A stretch of DNA of 64,000 nt. Source: Adiantum capillus-veneris (lineage: Eukaryota > Streptophyta > Polypodiopsida > Polypodiales > Pteridaceae). The notes beneath the pieces were generated by a model. The model was given only the letters and a program-made list of their open reading frames with translations, made no database searches and was not told the origin of the DNA. The stretch lies in assembly GCA_014529385.2 (NCBI GenBank), contig CM043971.1, positions 86,506,840-86,570,839 of the forward strand, in the 5' to 3' direction. This document shows positions 59,600-64,000 of the stretch, one piece after another. Within the stretch, counting starts at the first letter, position 1. Each line of letters begins with the position of its first letter. Both the position numbers and the translations under genes were made by a program.

Positions 59600-60669
59600 A
59601 AAGAAAGCAAAAGGGACCCTTGTAAGATTCCTCCTCATGTTGCCCTCATGGTGTGCTTGAAGCTTATAGGTTAGTCACCCAAGGGGTCCAATGATAAGTT
59701 AGAAGATTTAATTAATTGTTTTAGCATTTATCAAGTCCTCTCTCTCAAAGGGGAAAGGGAGACACTTGTCCCAAGGCTACCCTTGCTACTTGATTTACCT
59801 CTTGCTTGTGATTGGCCTGGAGGGGTCCAATGATCTTCAAGCATGAGCTACAAGGGGGGTCGACCAAGGAAGGTAGGGGCCTACTTAGGTTACTCTCCCA
59901 CACACACTCACACACACTCCCATTGTGTGAATTGCAAAGTGCAAGAGTTCCCTCTCCTTCTCCAAGAAAGTAGAGAGGTTGAGAGCCTACACCAACACTC
60001 TTGGCTATGGAATGCAAATCCAACCAAGATTCATGCTTCAATGCTTAAGCTTGCCATCTTCTCCATCTTCATTACTATGCTAGTATATATTCTAGCAGGA
60101 AGAGTGATGATAAGTGAGGAACTACTTCTTTCTCCTATGAAATGTTTCTTCTTACTCTTCCCTACCCTCATTCCCTGCTAGCTCTCTCCACCTTTGAAGG
60201 TGTTTGAGGTCTTGGGATTGAGGCTTGGGATAGTTAATGCTTTGCTCAAAGTTTATGTTATGCTCGTGATGCATGAATCTTTCCATGTTTATTGCATCAC
60301 CTAGGTCACAAGGAACACAAAGATTGTATTGTAACAAGTCTCTCTTGATGGGAGAAATCATAATACAGATGCCTATTGGAGGGGGGATCGGCTCCACATA
60401 AATCCGGTCCCCAAATGTTGTCATGTTCTCTAAATTCTCTCTCTTGCAAAAGTATTGTTCATGCCAAGTTAACTAAATGCTATGTTTATGTTGCTACCAT
60501 CAATTATGTTCACCCATCAATTATGTTTATGCTAACTAAATGCCAAGTTAACTAAATGCTATGTTTATGTTGCTACCATCAATTATGTTCACCCACTATG
60601 CTCACAAAGTAATTTCACAAAAGTACTCTCTCTATTTTCCGCTACTCTCAAGTTAATAGGCCAATTCCA
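59600..60669 (+). repeat. Element E 3' LTR, right part
   Basis: Continues the LTR interrupted by R4 and matches 15502-16474 of E-5 (for example ctcatggtgtgc, caagtcctctctctcaaa). It ends CCAATTCCA at 60669. A small tandem duplication (taactaaatgctatgtttatg) lies near 60470-60590. Confidence 0.75.
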
Positions 60670-60679
60670 TTACAAACCC

Positions 60680-61110
60680 TAAGCATACTAAAATAGTCCA
60701 ATTGCTTATCCTTAGCGGCTCACCCTAAGCGGATTATCGAAATGGCTAAAGTAATGTACCACTGAGCCAATTTGGAGTGGCCAAATCAAAAGTCGCTAAC
60801 CCTTAGCCCTAAGAGACTTGAAACAACCAAATTACAAAGAACTAGAACCTAAGTGGATAGTCCTAAGTGGCGAAACACGACCAACCCTAAGCGCCTTTAC
60901 AAGGCCGATTTTGAGCAATCGACAAAGTAAACGTCACTTTACCTAAGCAACTAACACTAAGCTGACTAAAACAACCCAATCGCTTATCATAAGTGGCTAA
61001 CCCTAAGCCGATTACTGAAATGGCTCAACTAATGTGACACTAAGCCAAGTTAGAGCGGCCATATCAATAGCCGCTAACCCTAAGTGGCTTGAAAAACGGA
61101 AAGTGCAAAG
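60680..61110. repeat. Diverged repeats rich in CCCTAAGC/TGGCT
   Basis: Many copies of ccctaagcgg / cctaagtggc-like words. Two longer halves match (ttatccttagcggct at 60706 and ttatcataagtggct at 60984, period 278), each followed by aatggct...gccaa and a gcc/gctaaccctaag block. No coding frame. The ccctaa core recalls the plant telomere word but is not tandem telomere repeat. Confidence 0.6.
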
Positions 61111-62089
61111 AGATTTGGAAACATAGCTTTGCCTCATGATTACTTGCTTCCTTTACCTTTAAGTTGTTAGCTTGCAACATGTTATACATGTGATAACACA
61201 AAGTAATCAAAACTACTCAACACTAAAATAAGCTTTATAACTTTTAAATTGACATTCATAACACCTACGATAAGCCACAATTTATGATTGTCCCATAATT
61301 TTAAAATAAATTTGCATAAAAATTTAACAAAATTATAAATTCAAAATGTGATTGTGTCTGCACGTAGTGTGTTTAATTATGTGTGTTTAGTATATTTTTT
61401 AGTGTGTATTTTTTTTTACTTGCATGCATGTTTATGTGAGTGTCTGTATATGTGTATATGAAACAAAAAAGAAAGTTAGAGCACTCACATGCGGCCTATT
61501 TGAGCAAGAAAGACTTGGAAAAACGTTTTCAAACCTGCAAAAATGCACACATACGCTATATTACACACACATACACTAAATTACACAAATCTACAAGGAA
61601 ACTTGAAAAGAATCTCACCTTGATGATGGGGAGTCGTCCACGAGTGAGAATCTCACCTCCGGCAAGTTGTTACGCAGCAAATCTGTAGCAAGTGAGGAGG
61701 AGGAGGGCAAGAGAAGAAGCGAATAAAGGAGGGAAATGAGCTAAAAAGACCCGTAGTTTCATTGTTTGCAGGGTCCACCGGTACAGATGTCGGTATAGGT
61801 GCCGGTATGAGCATCGATATGAATTCCGGTACAGTCATCTACATAGGCACCAATATAGCCATCGGTATAGGCACCAAAAATTCAAAAATTAAAATTTTTC
61901 TCCCTCCAAATATATCGAAGCTCGCCATTGATGCCGGTAATTTGGCATTAGAATTTAAGCGAGCTCTTGTAGTGATATAGATAAAAAAATAGTTTTAGCA
62001 TTTTATAATGTCATGCTGCATGAAGCAATGCTAGTAGTTCATATGATTATTGTTTGTATTTTTTCACATTTGATGTTTCACTAAGAATT
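61111..62089. other. Mostly unassigned, with a GGTATAGG-type minisatellite
   Basis: A short minisatellite lies at about 61772-61880, built on units like ccggtataggtg / catcggtataggcacc (roughly 12 or 24 bases). The frame across it gives a Gly/Ile/Thr repeat that I take as incidental. The rest shows nothing that I can support. Confidence 0.45.
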
Positions 62090-62524
62090 TCTATTAAAAA
62101 TAGGAATGGCTAGACACAACCAAAGCATAACAATTCGATGCATAAGATGCATGGAGAGAACCTGAACGAGTATGACTAGACAAAGGTGCATCCAATTTAC
62201 TGTCACGCGAAGTATGCACCAATCATTTTGGCATATGTCTAGCCTGCTCATTTTCATCCCTTTCCTCATCAAGTACATCATGTACATCTGCATCAATAAT
62301 AGGATGATCTATAACATTTTCAGAAACCCCCATAGACTGTACATTTTCCTCATTGGAATTTCCATCCGAACTTCCACCACTGAAAAGAGGCAAAATAGTG
62401 TCATAAATGTCATGTGAGCTTACATTACTGTCTCTAGTATATAACAACAAGGGCTGAATAGAATCTTCCACAAACACAACCTCCCCTGAAACCAAAATAC
62501 ACTCTGTTTGTGGATGATACAACC
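62090..62524 (-). pseudogene. Copia pol fragment (integrase C-terminal to RT linker)
   Basis: Minus strand, reading into the window from the R6 junction: YHPQTECILVSGEVVFVED (the block after the copia integrase core), an acidic Ser/Asn/Glu-rich linker, RHMPK, a stop, LVHTSRDSKLDAPLSSHTRS. The pattern of capsid-proximal linker then Thr-Arg-Ser before RT is typical of Ty1/copia polyproteins. Both neighbours (integrase core and RT) are missing, the former because of R6. Confidence 0.55.
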
Positions 62525-64000
62525 TGTTGGGGCAGTCCGGGGCGGGCAACAAGAGAGGCGACCTCTAAACACCCCTCAAGGCTCCCATGCTGCTCAATTG
62601 GGGTTAGGGCAACCACAAGCACAACACAACAACTAACCCACAGCCAAACCCAAACAAGATAGGGGCACCACCTAGTTAGAGAGAGAACTAGGACGCAAAA
62701 GAGGAGAATCCCTTAGCAATACAAGCGAGAAGGAAGGGTACACTATCACTAATTTAAATGCAACAAATACACACACCAAACACACACACACACACACACA
62801 CAAAAAGAGAGATCTTTGTGCAGGAATTTAGCTTCAATTTTAATGATTGACGTGGGTGTATGAACAACTTGGAGGAGAGTCAAGAGACACGATTAAGTTT
62901 GATGATGTCATAATCTACACATTATCTTAGGGTTATGGGAGACCTCTCACCATACAACCCTCTTATAATGTTTTCCCAAGCAACAAAAACAAACACAAGA
63001 GCTCTTTAGTCACATACAAGCAGATACTACAAAAGAATCTCAAAATGAAAACGCGTCACCTTAAACCAAACGAGATGAGGTTGCCAAGCGCGAATTGGAG
63101 AGACTCAAGAGATTTTTGACTCGCGATTTGCACCCAACTTATTGATTAAATTGATGCACAAGAGTAGGTACAACTTTGATTGGAAGTTATGAATCACTCA
63201 CTCCCTTGCAATGTTACAACTACACCACATGTAATGGTGCATAGAGAGCTCACTCTCACTCCCTAAAACTAAGATGGTGAATGGCACGCTCAAAGTAGTG
63301 AGCAATAGTGTAGGGATCCTGTCTTTTACAAAGGAAGAAGGGCTCTATTTATAGGTGAGGAGAGCCCTAATTAGGATTATACCTAATCAACATTTTCATA
63401 GAAAATCATGTTTATGAAAATTTTTTATATGTTCTTATGAGAGTGGGGCTCTCTTGTCTCTTGAGTCACATGGATGTGGGCTCAAAAGGAGAGAATTATT
63501 GAGGTGAAATAGAGAAGATACTAGAGAGGTGAGTGATTTTTTGTGTGAGGTTGCCCACTCCATGGTAGAGTAGAGTGGGTGCAATTTACAAAAAAAGGGT
63601 TAGCAGGTAGTGTTAGTAGTTTGAAGTTAGTAGGATGGGGTACAATTACATGGCATATGCACTCAAGGTGCATTATATGATTTATACAATGATAAAAAGT
63701 AAGAGAAGAATGAAGATATACACAATTTGGTGGAAACCACAAGATGTAAATGAAATTTTCCACCTTCTCCTCCAGTGAATGAAGCGGTTGTAGAACTTTG
63801 TCGGTGCAGTTCTTGTGACCATGGGGAAGTTGAATTCTCCATGATCAAACTCCTCCTTTTGCAGGGCTTGAGATTGGTTATTTGCTGATTTTTTTCTCTT
63901 TTTATGAAAGGATGAAGAGGTTATGGTAATATGAATTTGATTCAAGAGAGAGAAATTGAGCTATATGTGTGTAGAGATGATAATCTTTTGAGCTATGGAG
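62525..64000 (-). repeat. R6: LTR related to R2/R4, running off the edge
   Basis: On the minus strand it ends CCCCAACA at 62525, inserted in copia pol. Its first 160 or so bases (to about 62690) are nearly the same as the ends of the R2 and R4 LTRs (ggcaacaagagaggcgacct, caattgggg, aaacccaaacaagatagggg). Beyond that it diverges, keeping only patches such as agacctctcacca and the TATA box at 63345-63354. (CA)n lies near 62780-62802. Its 5' end and a target duplication (candidate aacc at 62521-62524) lie outside or cannot be checked. Confidence 0.65.

Noticed and set aside
61600-61690. Possible tRNA-like stretch
   Set aside because: The sequence gagaatctcacctccggc looked tRNA-like, but no acceptor stem or T-loop box could be formed.
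61762-61980. Gly/Ile/Thr-rich frame
   Set aside because: It is a translated minisatellite with no start context or homology that I can see.

Overview
The window looks like nuclear DNA of a land plant with a large, repeat-dominated genome. Nearly every recognisable reading frame is retroelement or transposon code of plant-type lineages: Ty3/gypsy Tat-like elements with a second RNase H, a chromodomain Ty3/gypsy element, Ty1/copia fragments and a hAT transposase. There is no intact host gene. I cannot name the species; a fern or another large-genome lineage would fit, but that is a guess.

Layout. 1-8651: right-hand part of a decayed Ty3/gypsy element (R1, + strand) with gag-protease, a deleted reverse transcriptase, RNase H, integrase, a very long post-integrase ORF and a 3' LTR. 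9378-13817: left part of a Tat-like element (R2, - strand) with gag, two short leader ORFs and a 5' LTR. 14902-16474: LTR (E-5) of a chromodomain-type element. 16640-25200: copia debris on the - strand, a perfect 32-bp hairpin and a possible Del-like LTR. 25276-26966: gypsy pol fragment. 26967-34260: hAT transposase pseudogene, a protein-kinase-like pseudogene on the opposite strand, and arrays of palindromic motifs on both sides. 34363-43777: LTR retrotransposon R3 with LTRs of 2.7 and 2.9 kb swollen by simple repeats, gag-like code but no pol, and a 4-bp target duplication. 43965-60669: integrase, chromodomain and 3' LTR of element E. This LTR is split by R4 (46358-59595, - strand), a young full-length Tat-like element with a GTAC duplication. 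The 3' LTR of R4 is itself split by R5 (47637-49662). 60670-64000: diverged repeats, a copia pol fragment and an LTR (R6) inserted in it that runs off the edge.

Biology. R4 is the only near-complete machine here: gag with a zinc knuckle, protease, RT, a degenerate gypsy RNase H, a second RNase H and integrase lie in one frame with three stop codons. R2, R3, R4 and R5 share a small leader ORF family that I do not recognise (about 70 codons, usually two tandem diverged copies, ending in a conserved ILPLI-Y-S-DV-IF block). R1 carries two consecutive integrase-type HHCC zinc modules and an approximately 1,100-codon coiled-coil ORF after integrase. These two features and the leader ORFs are the strongest candidates for undescribed biology. 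All coordinates, frames and motif positions were read by eye; no database was searched.
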